Below are positions 16,257 through 25,768 of a DNA stretch of 64,000 nucleotides, piece after piece. The stretch covers positions 62,001 to 126,000 of the forward strand of contig CANKYO010000006.1 in NCBI GenBank assembly GCA_947488175.1. Reading direction: 5' to 3'. Each line of letters begins with the position of its first letter. Positions within the stretch are counted from its first letter, which is position 1. The position numbers and the translations under genes were made by a program. This DNA is from an uncultured Paracoccaceae bacterium. Its GTDB lineage: Bacteria > Pseudomonadota > Alphaproteobacteria > Rhodobacterales > Rhodobacteraceae. The notes under the pieces are model-generated. The model saw only the letters and a program-made list of their open reading frames with translations. It ran no database searches and was not told the origin of the DNA.

Positions 16257-17846
16257 ATGACCGACCTTGCACCACTGCGCCGCGCGCTGCTTTCTGTATC
16301 TGACAAGACCGGGCTGGTTGATCTGGCCCGCGCGCTGGCTGACCGTGGGGTGGAACTGCTGTCGACCGGCGGGTCGGCAAAAGCGATCCGCGATGCGGGC
16401 CTCGAGGTGCGCGATGTCGCTGATGTCACAGGCTTCCCCGAGATGATGGATGGCCGCGTCAAGACGCTGCATCCGGTGGTCCATGGCGGTTTGCTGGCCC
16501 GTCGCGATCTGGACAGCCATGTGGATGCGATGGTCGAACACAATATCGGTCCGATCGATTTGCTGGTGGTGAATCTGTACCCGTTTGAGGAAACCGTCGC
16601 GAAGGGCGCCGATTTCGCCACCTGTATCGAGAATATCGACATTGGCGGCCCTGCGATGATCCGGTCTGCCGCCAAGAACCATGCCTTTGTCACGGTCGTC
16701 ACGGATGTTGCGGATTATGAGGCGGTGCTGGCTGAGTTGGATGCCAATGACGGTCAGACCACGCTGGCCCTGCGTCAGCGGTTGGCGCAGACGGCCTATG
16801 CCCGCACCGCTGCCTATGACACAGCCGTCAGCACCTGGATGGCCGGTGCGATTGGTGAGGAGACGCCGCGCCGCCGGTCCTTTGCCGGGACGTTCAAACA
16901 GACCATGCGGTATGGTGAGAACAGCCACCAGAAGGCCGCGTTTTATACGGACGGCACCAACCGCCCCGGTGTGGCGACCGCTGTGCAGCATCAGGGCAAA
17001 GAGCTGTCTTACAACAACATCAACGACACCGATGCTGCGTTTGAACTGGTGGCGGAGTTTGACCCGGCTGACGGCCCTGCCGTGGCGATCATTAAACATG
17101 CCAACCCTTGTGGGGTGGCGCGGGGGGCGACGCTGGTTGAGGCCTATCGCAACGCCTTTGACTGCGACCGCACCAGCGCCTTTGGCGGGATTGTTGCGCT
17201 GAACCAGCCTTTGGATGAAGAGACGGCCAAGGCGATTGTCGAGATTTTTACCGAGGTCGTGATTGCCCCCGGCGCGTCCGATGCCGCAAAGGCGGTGTTT
17301 GCCGCCAAGAAGAATCTGCGCTTGCTGACCACGGATGGCCTGCCTGATCCCAAGGCGCCGATCACCACTTACCGTCAGGTGGCCGGTGGCATGTTGGTGC
17401 AGGACAAGGACACCGGTTATGTGGGCATGGATGACCTGAAGGTGGTGACGAAGGTTGCCCCGACCGATGCGCAGATGACCGACCTGCTGTTTGCATGGAA
17501 GGTGGCGAAACATGTGAAATCCAACGCGATTGTCTATGTGAAGGACAAGGCGACCGTGGGTGTGGGGGCCGGGCAGATGTCGCGGCTAGATTCAGCCCTG
17601 ATCGCGGCGAAGAAGGCAGAGCGTATGGCAGAGGCGATGAGCCTGCCCCAGCCGCTGACCATCGGATCGGCCGTGGCGTCGGATGCGTTTTTCCCTTTTG
17701 CCGATGGGCTGATGGAAGCCGCCGCCGCCGGGGCGACCTGTGTCATCCAGCCGGGCGGGTCGATGCGCGATGATGAGGTGATTGCGGCAGCCGATGAGGC
17801 CGGGATTGCCATGGTGTTTACCGGCATGCGGCATTTCCGGCACTAG
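16257..17846 (+). CDS. purH: Bifunctional AICAR transformylase/IMP cyclohydrolase
   Basis: PurH makes the last two steps of IMP synthesis. The 529-residue frame has the MGS-like IMP cyclohydrolase domain first ([20 protein letters not shown], then [15 protein letters not shown] and [12 protein letters not shown]), then the AICAR transformylase domain ([50 protein letters not shown]). The end [10 protein letters not shown]...GMRHFRH is the family's. Length is normal. It starts 15 bases after the heparinase-like gene and is followed ten bases later by lspA, so the run rsmB-like to lspA may be one operon. Confidence 0.97.
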   Translation: MTDLAPLRRALLSVSDKTGLVDLARALADRGVELLSTGGSAKAIRDAGLEVRDVADVTGFPEMMDGRVKTLHPVVHGGLLARRDLDSHVDAMVEHNIGPIDLLVVNLYPFEETVAKGADFATCIENIDIGGPAMIRSAAKNHAFVTVVTDVADYEAVLAELDANDGQTTLALRQRLAQTAYARTAAYDTAVSTWMAGAIGEETPRRRSFAGTFKQTMRYGENSHQKAAFYTDGTNRPGVATAVQHQGKELSYNNINDTDAAFELVAEFDPADGPAVAIIKHANPCGVARGATLVEAYRNAFDCDRTSAFGGIVALNQPLDEETAKAIVEIFTEVVIAPGASDAAKAVFAAKKNLRLLTTDGLPDPKAPITTYRQVAGGMLVQDKDTGYVGMDDLKVVTKVAPTDAQMTDLLFAWKVAKHVKSNAIVYVKDKATVGVGAGQMSRLDSALIAAKKAERMAEAMSLPQPLTIGSAVASDAFFPFADGLMEAAAAGATCVIQPGGSMRDDEVIAAADEAGIAMVFTGMRHFRH

Positions 17847-17856
17847 GGGGCAAATC

Positions 17857-18345
17857 ATGCGATTGGTATTCTGGACCGGCTTCTGGGTCTTTCTGTTGGA
17901 TCAGGCCAGCAAGTTTTTTGTCGTCCACTGGCTGGGCCTGATCAACGAATCCGATGGGGTGATCGAAGTCTGGCCGCCTTTCCTTGAGTTCCGCATGGCG
18001 TGGAACCGCGGTGTCAATTTCGGGCTGTTCGCTGATTTCGATATGCGCTGGGTGCTGATTGCGGTGGCGCTGATCATTTCAGCCGGTGTCATCTGGTGGC
18101 TGAACCGGACGGGCGGGTCGAAATGGGTTTATATCTCGGCCGGGTTTTTGATTGGCGGGGCCTTGGGCAATGTGATTGACCGTATCCTCTACGGTGCCGT
18201 TGCGGATTTTCTGAACATGTCCTGTTGCGGCATCAACAATCCTTATGCGTTCAACGTGGCCGATATCGCGATTTTTGTCGGCGCAATCGGGCTGGCGTTT
18301 CTGGCCGATGATGGCAAGGCGAAATCGGGAAAGAAGAAGGCGTGA
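17857..18345 (+). CDS. lspA: Lipoprotein signal peptidase
   Basis: LspA cleaves the signal peptide of diacylglyceryl-modified prolipoproteins in the inner membrane. The 162-residue protein has four membrane helices and the conserved boxes LDQASKFFV, WNRGVNFGLFAD, GGALGNVIDRI and FNVADIAIFVG. The catalytic aspartates correspond to D117 and D136. A GGGGG ribosome site precedes the ATG at 17857; the longer frame (17782) overlaps purH. The next gene encodes a lipoprotein that would be a substrate. Confidence 0.96.
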   Translation: MRLVFWTGFWVFLLDQASKFFVVHWLGLINESDGVIEVWPPFLEFRMAWNRGVNFGLFADFDMRWVLIAVALIISAGVIWWLNRTGGSKWVYISAGFLIGGALGNVIDRILYGAVADFLNMSCCGINNPYAFNVADIAIFVGAIGLAFLADDGKAKSGKKKA

Positions 18346-18399
18346 CCTCCCCCCGCCCATCAGCTAAACAGACGCCACGAGTTTGAAGGAACCCATTTC

Positions 18400-19137
18400 A
18401 TGCGCGCGATCATGCTTTCCGTTCTGGCCTTTGCCCTGATGACTGCCTGTGGCAATACGGATCGCCCGTTGCGCGATTTGCGGTCGTCTGGCGGCGGCCC
18501 TGATGAATTTGCGGTGATCCCGCAGCGCCCGCTGGTGATCCCCCAGACGCTGACCCTGCCGGAGCCGACGCCCGGCGGCACCAATCTGGCCGATCCGAAC
18601 CCGAATGCCGATGCGATTGCGGCCCTTGGTGGCAATGCTGCGGCCCAGCGCGCGGGCGGTGTGCCTGCAGGTGATGTGGCCCTTGTGGCGCAGGCCAGCC
18701 GTTATGGTGTTGATCCGGCGGTACGCGCCCAGTTGGCGGCCGAGGATGAGGCATTCCGCCAGCGCCGCAGCCGGGCCAATGTATTCAACCCCTTGGGTCG
18801 CGACCGCTATTTCCCAGCCTATGCGCGGCAGGCGCTGGATGCCCGCGCCGAGCTCGCCCGCTTGCGCGGTCTGGGCATTGCGGTGCCGACGCCAGTAATT
18901 GCGCAGCCGCAACCAGAAGCCCGGACACCGGTTGCACCGCAGCAGACCGGAACGACCGAAGCCGAGGCAGAGCCAGGGCTGTTGCAGCGCACATTAAACC
19001 CGGTGATCGAGCGTATCTTGGGGCGTGATGGGCCCGCGCAGGATGCAAGCGGTCCGCAGAACTGCGTCTTCACAACCGCTGGCCCGGGCAATGAATTGCG
19101 CCGCGTCTGCACGCCAGTGGAGCCTGACGCCGAATAA
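18400..19137 (+). CDS. DUF3035 lipoprotein (BamF-like)
   Basis: A 245-residue lipoprotein: the leader ends in the lipobox LMTAC, with lipidated C17. The first mature part, DRPLRDLRSSGGGPDEFAVIPQRPLVIP, carries the short motif found in DUF3035 and reminiscent of BamC, for which family members in Caulobacter are described as BamF, a subunit of the outer-membrane beta-barrel assembly complex. The rest is low-complexity Ala/Pro/Gln with two C-terminal cysteines (QNCVF and RRVCTP). It follows lspA by 54 bases with GAAGGA as ribosome site. The BamF role is by family memory, not shown here. Confidence 0.8.
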   Translation: MRAIMLSVLAFALMTACGNTDRPLRDLRSSGGGPDEFAVIPQRPLVIPQTLTLPEPTPGGTNLADPNPNADAIAALGGNAAAQRAGGVPAGDVALVAQASRYGVDPAVRAQLAAEDEAFRQRRSRANVFNPLGRDRYFPAYARQALDARAELARLRGLGIAVPTPVIAQPQPEARTPVAPQQTGTTEAEAEPGLLQRTLNPVIERILGRDGPAQDASGPQNCVFTTAGPGNELRRVCTPVEPDAE

Positions 19138-19221
19138 CCCGACCTCACATCCGCGTAGGGTCTCTTGAACACCGGCCCATCCGGCGTAGTTACGTGGGCA
19201 GGACGAACAAAAGGGATGCCC

Positions 19222-20553
19222 ATGACACGCTTGATTGCCGCTTTGGCCTTTGTGATGACCGCGTTCAGCGCGCAGGCCGCCGAGGTGACCGCCTTTACCC
19301 TTGATAACGGCATGGAGGTTGTGGTGATCGAGGATCATCGCGCCCCCGCCGTGACGCATATGGTCTGGTACCGCGTTGGATCAGCCGATGAACCCGTTGG
19401 CGCGTCCGGCGTCGCCCATTTTCTGGAACATCTGCTGTTCAAGGCGACCGACGTTCTGGAATCAGGCGAGTTTTCCGCCACTGTTGCTGCCAATGGCGGC
19501 AGCGACAATGCCTTCACCAGTTATGACTACACTGCCTATTTCCAGCGCATCGCAGCCGACCGGCTGGAGCTGATGATGCAGATGGAAAGCAACCGGATGA
19601 ATAATCTACGCATCACGGCAGATGATATCGAGACTGAGCGGAACGTAGTGCTGGAAGAGCGCAATCAGCGGACGGAGAATAACCCAAACGCCCTTGCCCG
19701 CGAACAATTCCGTGCGGCCCTGTATCAGAACCACCGTTACGGCGTGCCCATCATCGGCTGGAAGCACGAGATGGAGCAGTTGGACCTGCAGGACGCGTTG
19801 GATTTCTATGATCTTTATTATTCGCCCAATAACGCCATTCTGGTAGTCGCCGGCGACGTACAACCTGATGAGGTCCGGGCGCTGGCCGAGCGGTATTACG
19901 GTGTGATCCCGGCAGAGGATCAGTTGCCCGAGCGTGTCCGCCCCGAAGAACCCCCGCAGCGGGCCGAGCGCCGGATCACTTATGTCGACCCGCGTGTCAG
20001 CCAGCCTTATGTCACCCGCAGCTATCTGGCCCCGGAACGTGACCCCGGTGCGCAAGAAGAGGCCGCAGCGCTTGTCTATCTGGCAGAGTTGTTGGGGGGC
20101 TCATCATTCACGTCTGATCTGGGCCGTGCCCTGCAGTTTGATACCCAAACGGCGATCTATACCAACGCCTCTTACAATGGCGACTGGCTGGATGACGCCA
20201 CACTTTCGGTGACGGTGGTCCCGACTGCAGGCGTGTCTCTGTCAGAGGCCGAGGCGGCCATGGACGATGTCATTGCTGCCTTCATGGAGAACGATATTGA
20301 TGCCGCCCGGATGGACAGTATCCGCACGCAGCTGCGCGCGTCCGAGGTTTATGCGTTGGATGACGTGGGCAGTCTGGCCCGCCGCTATGGCGCGGCCCTG
20401 ACCCAAAGCCTGACCATCGAGGACGTGCAGGCCTGGCCGGATATCCTGCAATCTGTGACCGAAGACCAGATTAAGGCGGCCGCCGCCAAGGTGTTCAACC
20501 GCGATCAGGCGGTCACCGGCTGGGTCGTTGGAAATGAAGAGGAGGCACGCTGA
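19222..20553 (+). CDS. M16-family zinc peptidase, catalytic partner
   Basis: A 443-residue secreted M16 protease with signal peptide MTRLIAALAFVMTAFSAQA. The inverted zinc motif HFLEH is at residues 66-70, and the distal glutamate lies in ERNVVLEERNQR, so the active site is complete. The substrate-binding R/Y pair expected in the C-terminal domain is not clear here. Start taken at the ATG at 19222, six bases after AAAGGG. Its stop overlaps the start of the second M16 gene (TGATG). Paired M16 proteins of this kind form periplasmic heterodimers that degrade peptides. Confidence 0.93.
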   Translation: MTRLIAALAFVMTAFSAQAAEVTAFTLDNGMEVVVIEDHRAPAVTHMVWYRVGSADEPVGASGVAHFLEHLLFKATDVLESGEFSATVAANGGSDNAFTSYDYTAYFQRIAADRLELMMQMESNRMNNLRITADDIETERNVVLEERNQRTENNPNALAREQFRAALYQNHRYGVPIIGWKHEMEQLDLQDALDFYDLYYSPNNAILVVAGDVQPDEVRALAERYYGVIPAEDQLPERVRPEEPPQRAERRITYVDPRVSQPYVTRSYLAPERDPGAQEEAAALVYLAELLGGSSFTSDLGRALQFDTQTAIYTNASYNGDWLDDATLSVTVVPTAGVSLSEAEAAMDDVIAAFMENDIDAARMDSIRTQLRASEVYALDDVGSLARRYGAALTQSLTIEDVQAWPDILQSVTEDQIKAAAAKVFNRDQAVTGWVVGNEEEAR

Positions 20554-21857
20554 TGCTGCGTATTCTGTTGGCATTGTGCCTGTTTGCCACCACCGCACAG
20601 GCCGAGATTGACATCAAAGAGGTCACATCCCCCGGCGGGATCGACGCCTGGGTGGTCGAGGAACCCAGCATTCCGTTCGTGTCGATTGAAATCCGGTTCC
20701 GGGGCAGCGCGTCGCTTGACCTGCCCGGCAAGCGGGGTGCCACCAATCTGATGACCGGCCTGATCGAGGAAGGATCGGGCGAGATGACCGCGCAGGAATT
20801 CCAGACCGCGCGGGAGGCATTGGCGGCCCGGTTCAGTTTCCGCGCCTATGACGACACGCTGTCGATCTCCGCCAGTGTCCTGACCGAAAACCGGGACGCC
20901 GCGCTGGCGCTGCTGCGACAGGCCCTGACCGATCCGACATTCGAGCAGGACGCGCTGGACCGGGTCCGTGCGCAGGTGCTGTCAGGCATTGCGAGTGCGG
21001 AAAAGGACCCTAACGATATTGCCGGTATGGCGTTTGATGCCGCGGCATTTGGCGATCATCCCTATGGCAGCAGCATTGATGGCACTGTCGAAACCGTCAA
21101 CGCCCTGACCCGCGAGGATATGTTCGAGGCGCATCGCAACGCCCTGACCCGCGATCGCGTGTTCGTGTCGGTGGTGGGCGATATCACCGCCGATCAGGTT
21201 GGCCCGATGCTGGATGATCTGCTGGGCGGTCTGCCTGCGGACGGTCCGCCCCTGCCCGGCGATGTCGCCTTTGGACTGGATGGCGGGATCACGGTGGTTG
21301 AATTCGATACCCCGCAATCTGTCGCCTATTTCGGGCATGCCGGGATCAAGCGCGACGATCCGGATTTCTTTGCTGCATACATCATGAATCAGGTGCTGGG
21401 TGCTGGTGGTTTCGAATCCCGCCTGATGACTGAAGTGCGCGAAAAGCGCGGCCTGACTTATGGGATCCGCAGTTATCTGGTGCCGAAGTTTCATTCTGAA
21501 ATGGTGTTCGGGTCGGTTGCATCCTCCAACGCGACGATTGCAGAGGCTATTGAAGTGATCCGTGCGGAATGGGCGCGTATGGCGGAAGAGGGCATGACAC
21601 CGGAAGAGTTGGAGACCGCCAAGACCTATCTGACGGGCGAGTATCCGCTGCGGTTTGACGGCAATAGCGAGATTGCCAAGATCATGGTGGGGATGCAGAT
21701 GATCGGGCTGCCGCCGGATTATGTGATCAACCGCAATGATTACATCGAGGCGGTGACGCTGGACGATGTGAACCGGGTGGCGGCGGAACTGCTGAAGCCC
21801 GAGGATTTACATTTTGTGGTGGTGGGTAAGCCGGTGGGGCTGGACAGTACAAATTGA
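20553..21857 (+). CDS. M16-family peptidase homologue, non-catalytic partner
   Basis: A 434-residue protein with leader MLRILLALCLFATTAQA and the M16 fold, but with NLMTGLIEEG where HXXEH should stand, so zinc cannot bind. In its C-terminal domain RLMTEVREKRGLTYGIRSYL supplies the Arg and Tyr that position substrate in M16 proteases. It therefore complements its neighbour, which has the zinc site. Gene pairs with this division of labour are well known in bacteria (heterodimeric M16B). Start overlaps the upstream stop by one base. Confidence 0.92.
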   Translation: MLRILLALCLFATTAQAEIDIKEVTSPGGIDAWVVEEPSIPFVSIEIRFRGSASLDLPGKRGATNLMTGLIEEGSGEMTAQEFQTAREALAARFSFRAYDDTLSISASVLTENRDAALALLRQALTDPTFEQDALDRVRAQVLSGIASAEKDPNDIAGMAFDAAAFGDHPYGSSIDGTVETVNALTREDMFEAHRNALTRDRVFVSVVGDITADQVGPMLDDLLGGLPADGPPLPGDVAFGLDGGITVVEFDTPQSVAYFGHAGIKRDDPDFFAAYIMNQVLGAGGFESRLMTEVREKRGLTYGIRSYLVPKFHSEMVFGSVASSNATIAEAIEVIRAEWARMAEEGMTPEELETAKTYLTGEYPLRFDGNSEIAKIMVGMQMIGLPPDYVINRNDYIEAVTLDDVNRVAAELLKPEDLHFVVVGKPVGLDSTN

Positions 21858-21867
21858 GGCTGACGTA

Positions 21868-21957
21868 GAGGTCCCGGGTCAGGCCCGGGACAGCGTTGTT
21901 TTGTGGTGCCGGGGTCGCCCGAGGAATGACCCGCCCCGGGCCTGATCCGGGGCCTCA
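21868..21957. repeat. REP-like inverted repeat pair
   Basis: Two similar palindromic sequences in opposite orientation. The first, at 21871-21891, is GTCCCGGG, five bases, CCCGGGAC. The second, about 21933-21952, reads CCCCGGGCCTGATCCGGGGC and is close to the reverse complement of the first. Both are preceded or followed by GAGG/CCTC. Such CCCGGG-rich pairs are common extragenic elements in alphaproteobacteria. It lies between convergent genes and can also act as a transcription terminator. Confidence 0.75.
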
Positions 21958-21960
21958 TGG

Positions 21961-22965
21961 TCACGGCTCTTGCGCCTTCAGCACCATCTGTTCGGCCTCT
22001 GACGACATCCCGCATTTCAGGGGGTTGTCCCGCTGGGCGCGGTCCCATTGCAGGGTTCTTTGGATCGTTTCGCGCAGCGATCGGCAGCTCAGCCCGGCGG
22101 CCTGTGCCCTTTCCGTGCTGACATTCAGCATATGTCTGGCCGTTGGTTTATCCGGAACGATCAGGGGCAGGTCGGCCCATGGTGCGAGTCCCGCATCGGT
22201 GAAGGTTTTGAGCGGTGCCCAGGTCAAGTCAGGCTGGCCTTTGGTTTCAGCGATGATGGCGTCGAGCAACGCCTGAAAGGTGATGGGTTTGCCGGTCAGG
22301 TTGAAGGTGCCACCCCTGCCGCGTTCGGCCAGATGCAGCATGAATTGCGCGGCGTCATCGACGTCGATCAGTTGAATGGGTCGCTCAGGTGGGTCCGGCA
22401 CCGGCAGCGTGCCGCCCCTGTCGCAGCGCCTGACCCACCATGTGAAACGGTCGGTGTAGTCGCCCGGCCCGACGATCAGCCCCAGCCGGATCAGCGTGGC
22501 ACTATCACCAAAAGCGGCGATGGCGGCATCTTCGCAGGATCGTTTGAGTGGGCCGTAGGCCGCCCCATATGATGCCGCTGTTGCGCGCAAGGCAGGGTCC
22601 ACATTTGCGGCTTCTTCGCGCTGTTCGATGGTGGCAGCAGATGCTGGCGCTGTTTCGTCCAGCCCCGGTTCCGACAGATTGTCATAGACCGAAATGGACG
22701 AGACGAAGACATAGTGCACGTCGCCGACCGCCTGGGCCAGTGTGCTGACCATGTCGGGCGCGTAGCCGCAAGTGTCGATGACCGCGTCGAATTGGCCATG
22801 CAGATCGGGCAGTTCCTGGGTGCGGTCCGCGATGAGCGTCGCGGCACCGTGAGCGACGCCCTTGCCACTGCGCGTCATGACCGTGACCGTGTGCCCCGCC
22901 GCGATTGCGGCCCACGCGGTTGCTCCTCCCAGGAACCCGGTGCCGCCGACAATCAGAATACGCAT
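21961..22965 (-). CDS. NAD-dependent epimerase/reductase-family protein
   Basis: A 334-residue extended SDR-like protein. The N-terminal Rossmann motif is MRILIVGGTGFLGGATAW with GGTGFLG at residues 7-13, then FDAVIDTCGYAPDM and FVSSISVYDN. The SYGAAYGPLKR region stands where the YxxxK of SDRs should be, with Y and K four apart (YGPLK), so a catalytic role is plausible. It resembles isoflavone-reductase-like proteins of unknown substrate. Start at 22965 has GGGAGG five bases upstream. A palindrome at 22981-22998 just ahead of this ribosome site suggests repressor control. Confidence 0.85.
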   Translation of the reverse strand: MRILIVGGTGFLGGATAWAAIAAGHTVTVMTRSGKGVAHGAATLIADRTQELPDLHGQFDAVIDTCGYAPDMVSTLAQAVGDVHYVFVSSISVYDNLSEPGLDETAPASAATIEQREEAANVDPALRATAASYGAAYGPLKRSCEDAAIAAFGDSATLIRLGLIVGPGDYTDRFTWWVRRCDRGGTLPVPDPPERPIQLIDVDDAAQFMLHLAERGRGGTFNLTGKPITFQALLDAIIAETKGQPDLTWAPLKTFTDAGLAPWADLPLIVPDKPTARHMLNVSTERAQAAGLSCRSLRETIQRTLQWDRAQRDNPLKCGMSSEAEQMVLKAQEP

Positions 22966-22980
22966 CTTCGCCTCCCTTTG

Positions 22981-22998
22981 TGTAAGTGATGACTTACA
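22981..22998. promoter_or_regulatory. Palindromic operator candidate
   Basis: TGTAAGT, GATG, ACTTACA: a perfect seven-base inverted repeat around four bases. It sits 16 bases before the reductase start codon and overlaps or adjoins its ribosome site, a typical place for a repressor to act. A winged-helix repressor of the HxlR or MarR type could bind it; none is encoded here except the neighbouring ArsR-type gene. Confidence 0.65.
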
Positions 22999-23036
22999 TA
23001 AAGGGAGGCCAGAGTTCAAGCGGGAGGGTTCGGGGG

Positions 23037-23519
23037 CTATCCGGCATCAACCGCCAACAGCAATGGATCAATGCGAGCATAGCTGGCTTCCATGCCATCC
23101 TCCATCCCGGTTTCCAGCATGGCAGCGCGTGTGGCCGCATCAGGCAGGGTCATGCGCAAGGTCAACAGCGTGCCGGGCCCATCGGGGGTGAATGTTGTTT
23201 CGATGTGGTTATCGGGCGTCGGGTCGGGCAGGTGCATCCGTTCGACATGGACAATCCGCTTACCGGGGTCGAGCATCTGGTATTCGCCGGTCAGGGAGAA
23301 CCCGCCGTTACCGCCGTCGGACCAGGCAAAGCGTATCTTGCCGCCCGGTTTCGGCTCTGACTGGCAGTCCGTCATGACCCACCCGTCCGGGCCAAGCATC
23401 CATTGCCGGATCAGATCGGGTTCCACATGGGCGCGGTAGACATCCGCGGGGCTGACCGCGAAACGGCGGGTCACGATCACATGCTGGTCGCCTTCGGTTG
23501 TGAGGGTCAGTCTGGTCAT
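23037..23519 (-). CDS. SRPBCC/AHSA1-family protein
   Basis: A 160-residue START-like protein. VIVTRRFAVSPADVYRAHVEPDLIRQWMLGPDGW is the opening of the AHSA1 branch (activator of Hsp90 ATPase homologue 1-like), followed by GGKIRFAW and the C-terminal helix AAMLETGMEDGMEASYARI. The fold makes a hydrophobic cavity; ligand unknown. Its ATG overlaps the stop of the ArsR gene (ATGA). ArsR regulator plus AHSA1 protein is a common two-gene unit in which the regulator controls both. Confidence 0.88.
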   Translation of the reverse strand: MTRLTLTTEGDQHVIVTRRFAVSPADVYRAHVEPDLIRQWMLGPDGWVMTDCQSEPKPGGKIRFAWSDGGNGGFSLTGEYQMLDPGKRIVHVERMHLPDPTPDNHIETTFTPDGPGTLLTLRMTLPDAATRAAMLETGMEDGMEASYARIDPLLLAVDAG

Positions 23520-23839
23520 GTCGCGTCTCCTTCCGGTAGGTTGGCAAGCACCTGATCCAGCCGGTCGTAATTGGCGGCATAGGTCCGGCGCATCATGTTC
23601 GCCCAAGCCTCGATCTGTTCGAGACCGTCGGGGGCCAATCGGCAAGGGCGTTTGGTTCCATCGATCCGTCGCATGATCAACCCGGCCTCTTGCAGGATTT
23701 TCAGATGCCGCGAGATGGCGGGCTGGGACATATCGAAGGGTGCGGTGAGTTCGTTCACCGTCTTTTCGCCTGTCGCGAGCGCGCTCAGAAGGGCGAGGCG
23801 TGTCGGGTCGGCGAGGGCTGCGAATTTGTCGGGTGTCAT
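23516..23839 (-). CDS. ArsR-family transcriptional regulator
   Basis: A 107-residue winged helix-turn-helix protein: FAALADPTRLALLSAL at the start, MSQPAISRHLKILQEAGLI as the recognition helix region (residues about 38-57), and a wing ending RRIDGTKRPCRL. There is no ELCVC metal box, so it is not an arsenic sensor and belongs to the group paired with SRPBCC proteins. The gene is translated into the SRPBCC gene. An AT-rich segment with ATATAACTAATATAT at about 23857 just upstream is a likely autoregulatory site. Confidence 0.9.
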   Translation of the reverse strand: MTPDKFAALADPTRLALLSALATGEKTVNELTAPFDMSQPAISRHLKILQEAGLIMRRIDGTKRPCRLAPDGLEQIEAWANMMRRTYAANYDRLDQVLANLPEGDAT

Positions 23840-23956
23840 TTGTATAACGAATCCTTTATATAACTAATATATTACCTAATGATATTGATCAAGGCGTGCT
23901 GTGGTCGCCCGACAAACCCTCTCGCAGAATCACCGCACCATGCTATAAGTTGTGGC
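23840..23956. promoter_or_regulatory. Divergent promoter region arsR / mutL
   Basis: A 117-base gap between divergent starts. The arsR-proximal half is unusually AT-rich for this genome and holds an imperfect inverted repeat (ATATA, ACTAA, TATAT) near 23858-23872 that could be both -10 element and operator. The mutL-proximal half is ordinary in composition. Confidence 0.5.
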
Positions 23957-25768
23957 ATGGCCATTGCAGACCCCCAGATACAGCCGCGCCCGGTGATCCG
24001 GCAGCTGGATGACGCCGCAATCAACCGGATTGCGGCGGGTGAGGTGCTGGAACGTCCGGCCTCTGCCGTGAAGGAACTGGTTGAGAATGCCATTGATGCG
24101 GGGGCGATCCGGATCGAGGTGGTGATTGGCGATGGCGGCAAGACCCTGATCCGTGTGACGGATGATGGTTGCGGGATGGCGGCGGGTGATCTGCCGCTGG
24201 CCCTGTCGCGCCATGCCACGTCGAAGATTGATGGGTCTGACCTGCTGAATATCAGGTCGTTCGGGTTCCGGGGCGAGGCCTTGCCGTCGCTGGGCGCTGT
24301 CGGTCGGCTGACGATCACCAGCCGCGTGCCGGGGGATGGGGCGCATAGCATTGCCGTGTCCGGCGGCCGGATGAGCGATGTGCGCCCTGCGGCCCTGACC
24401 GGTGGCACGGTGGTTGAGCTGCGCGATATGTTCTACGCCACCCCTGCCCGGCTGAAGTTTCTGCGCACGGACCGGGCCGAGGCGCAGGCCGTTGGCGATG
24501 TGGTCAAGCGGCTGGCGATCGCAGAGCCGTTTGTGACGTTCATTTTACGCGATGCGTCCGGTGGCGATCAGCGCACGATCTTTCGGGCCGACCCCGAAAC
24601 CGGTGATCTGTTCGATGCGCTGCATGGGCGGTTGCGGTCGGTGCTGGGCCGCGATTTTGCGGAGAATGCGCTGCCGATTGATGCGGAGCGCGATGGGTTT
24701 CACCTGACCGGCTATGCCGCCCTGCCCACCTATTCGCGCGGGGCCGCAGTGGCGCAGTTCCTGTTCGTGAATGGTCGTCCCGTGCGCGACAAGATGCTGC
24801 TGGGCGCGTTGCGTGCCGCCTATATGGATGTGCTGTCGCGTGACCGGCATCCGGTGGCGGCGTTGTTCGTGGATTGCGATCCAACGCTGGTGGATGTGAA
24901 TGTGCATCCGGCGAAATCAGAGGTCCGGTTTCGCGATCCCGGCACCGTGCGCGGGCTGATCGTGTCGGGCTTGCGCCATGCGCTGGCAGAGGCGGGGCAT
25001 AGGGCATCCACCACGGTCGCCAATGCCACGCTGGGCGCGATCACGCCGGAGCCGACGCTACCACGTGTTTACCAGATGGACCGCCCCAGTTTCAGCGCCC
25101 GGTCGATGACATTTCAGGCGCAGGCCCCCGGATTTCATGAGGCGCCATCGGCGCGGATCGAACCTGTGGTGGAGGATGAACCGGATCATCTACCATTGGG
25201 TGCCGCCCGCGCGCAGGTGCATGAGAATTACATCATCGCGCAGACCGAAACCGGCATTGTGATCGTCGACCAGCATGCGGCGCATGAACGGCTGGTTTAC
25301 GAGAAGCTGAAGGCCCAGATGGCCGAGAATGGCGTTGCTGCACAGGCCCTGCTGATCCCTGAGATTGTAGAGATGACGGAAAGCGAGGCCGCGCAACTGC
25401 AGGAGATTGCCGATGATCTGGCAAGGCTGGGTCTGACGCTGGAACCGTTTGGTGGCGGCGCGATTGCGGTACGCGAAACACCGGCCATTCTGGGCGAGGT
25501 CAACGCCGAAGCGATGCTGCGCGATATTCTGGACGAGCTTGCCGATCAGGGCGACAGCGCATCGGTGCAGGCCCGGATCGAGGCGATCCTGAGCCGGGTG
25601 GCCTGCCATGGCTCCATCCGGTCGGGCCGCCGGATGCAGGGGGCAGAGATGAACGCGCTGCTGCGCGAGATGGAGGCGACGCCGCTATCGGGCCAATGCA
25701 ACCACGGGCGGCCCACCTATGTGGAACTGAAACTGGCCGATATCGAGCGGTTGTTCGGACGCACATGA
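23957..25768 (+). CDS. mutL: DNA mismatch repair protein MutL
   Basis: MutL couples mismatch recognition by MutS to strand removal. The 603-residue frame shows the GHKL ATPase motifs [39 protein letters not shown] and [13 protein letters not shown] in order; the linker runs about residues 335-410; the C-terminal domain includes [18 protein letters not shown] and ends [21 protein letters not shown]. The endonuclease motif DQHA-x2-E is present as DQHAAHER, with the CPHGRP-like CNHGRP motif, as in MutL of organisms lacking MutH. Start at 23957 follows the family; a longer frame to 23879 lacks support. It overlaps rmuC by four bases. Confidence 0.95.
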   Translation: MAIADPQIQPRPVIRQLDDAAINRIAAGEVLERPASAVKELVENAIDAGAIRIEVVIGDGGKTLIRVTDDGCGMAAGDLPLALSRHATSKIDGSDLLNIRSFGFRGEALPSLGAVGRLTITSRVPGDGAHSIAVSGGRMSDVRPAALTGGTVVELRDMFYATPARLKFLRTDRAEAQAVGDVVKRLAIAEPFVTFILRDASGGDQRTIFRADPETGDLFDALHGRLRSVLGRDFAENALPIDAERDGFHLTGYAALPTYSRGAAVAQFLFVNGRPVRDKMLLGALRAAYMDVLSRDRHPVAALFVDCDPTLVDVNVHPAKSEVRFRDPGTVRGLIVSGLRHALAEAGHRASTTVANATLGAITPEPTLPRVYQMDRPSFSARSMTFQAQAPGFHEAPSARIEPVVEDEPDHLPLGAARAQVHENYIIAQTETGIVIVDQHAAHERLVYEKLKAQMAENGVAAQALLIPEIVEMTESEAAQLQEIADDLARLGLTLEPFGGGAIAVRETPAILGEVNAEAMLRDILDELADQGDSASVQARIEAILSRVACHGSIRSGRRMQGAEMNALLREMEATPLSGQCNHGRPTYVELKLADIERLFGRT

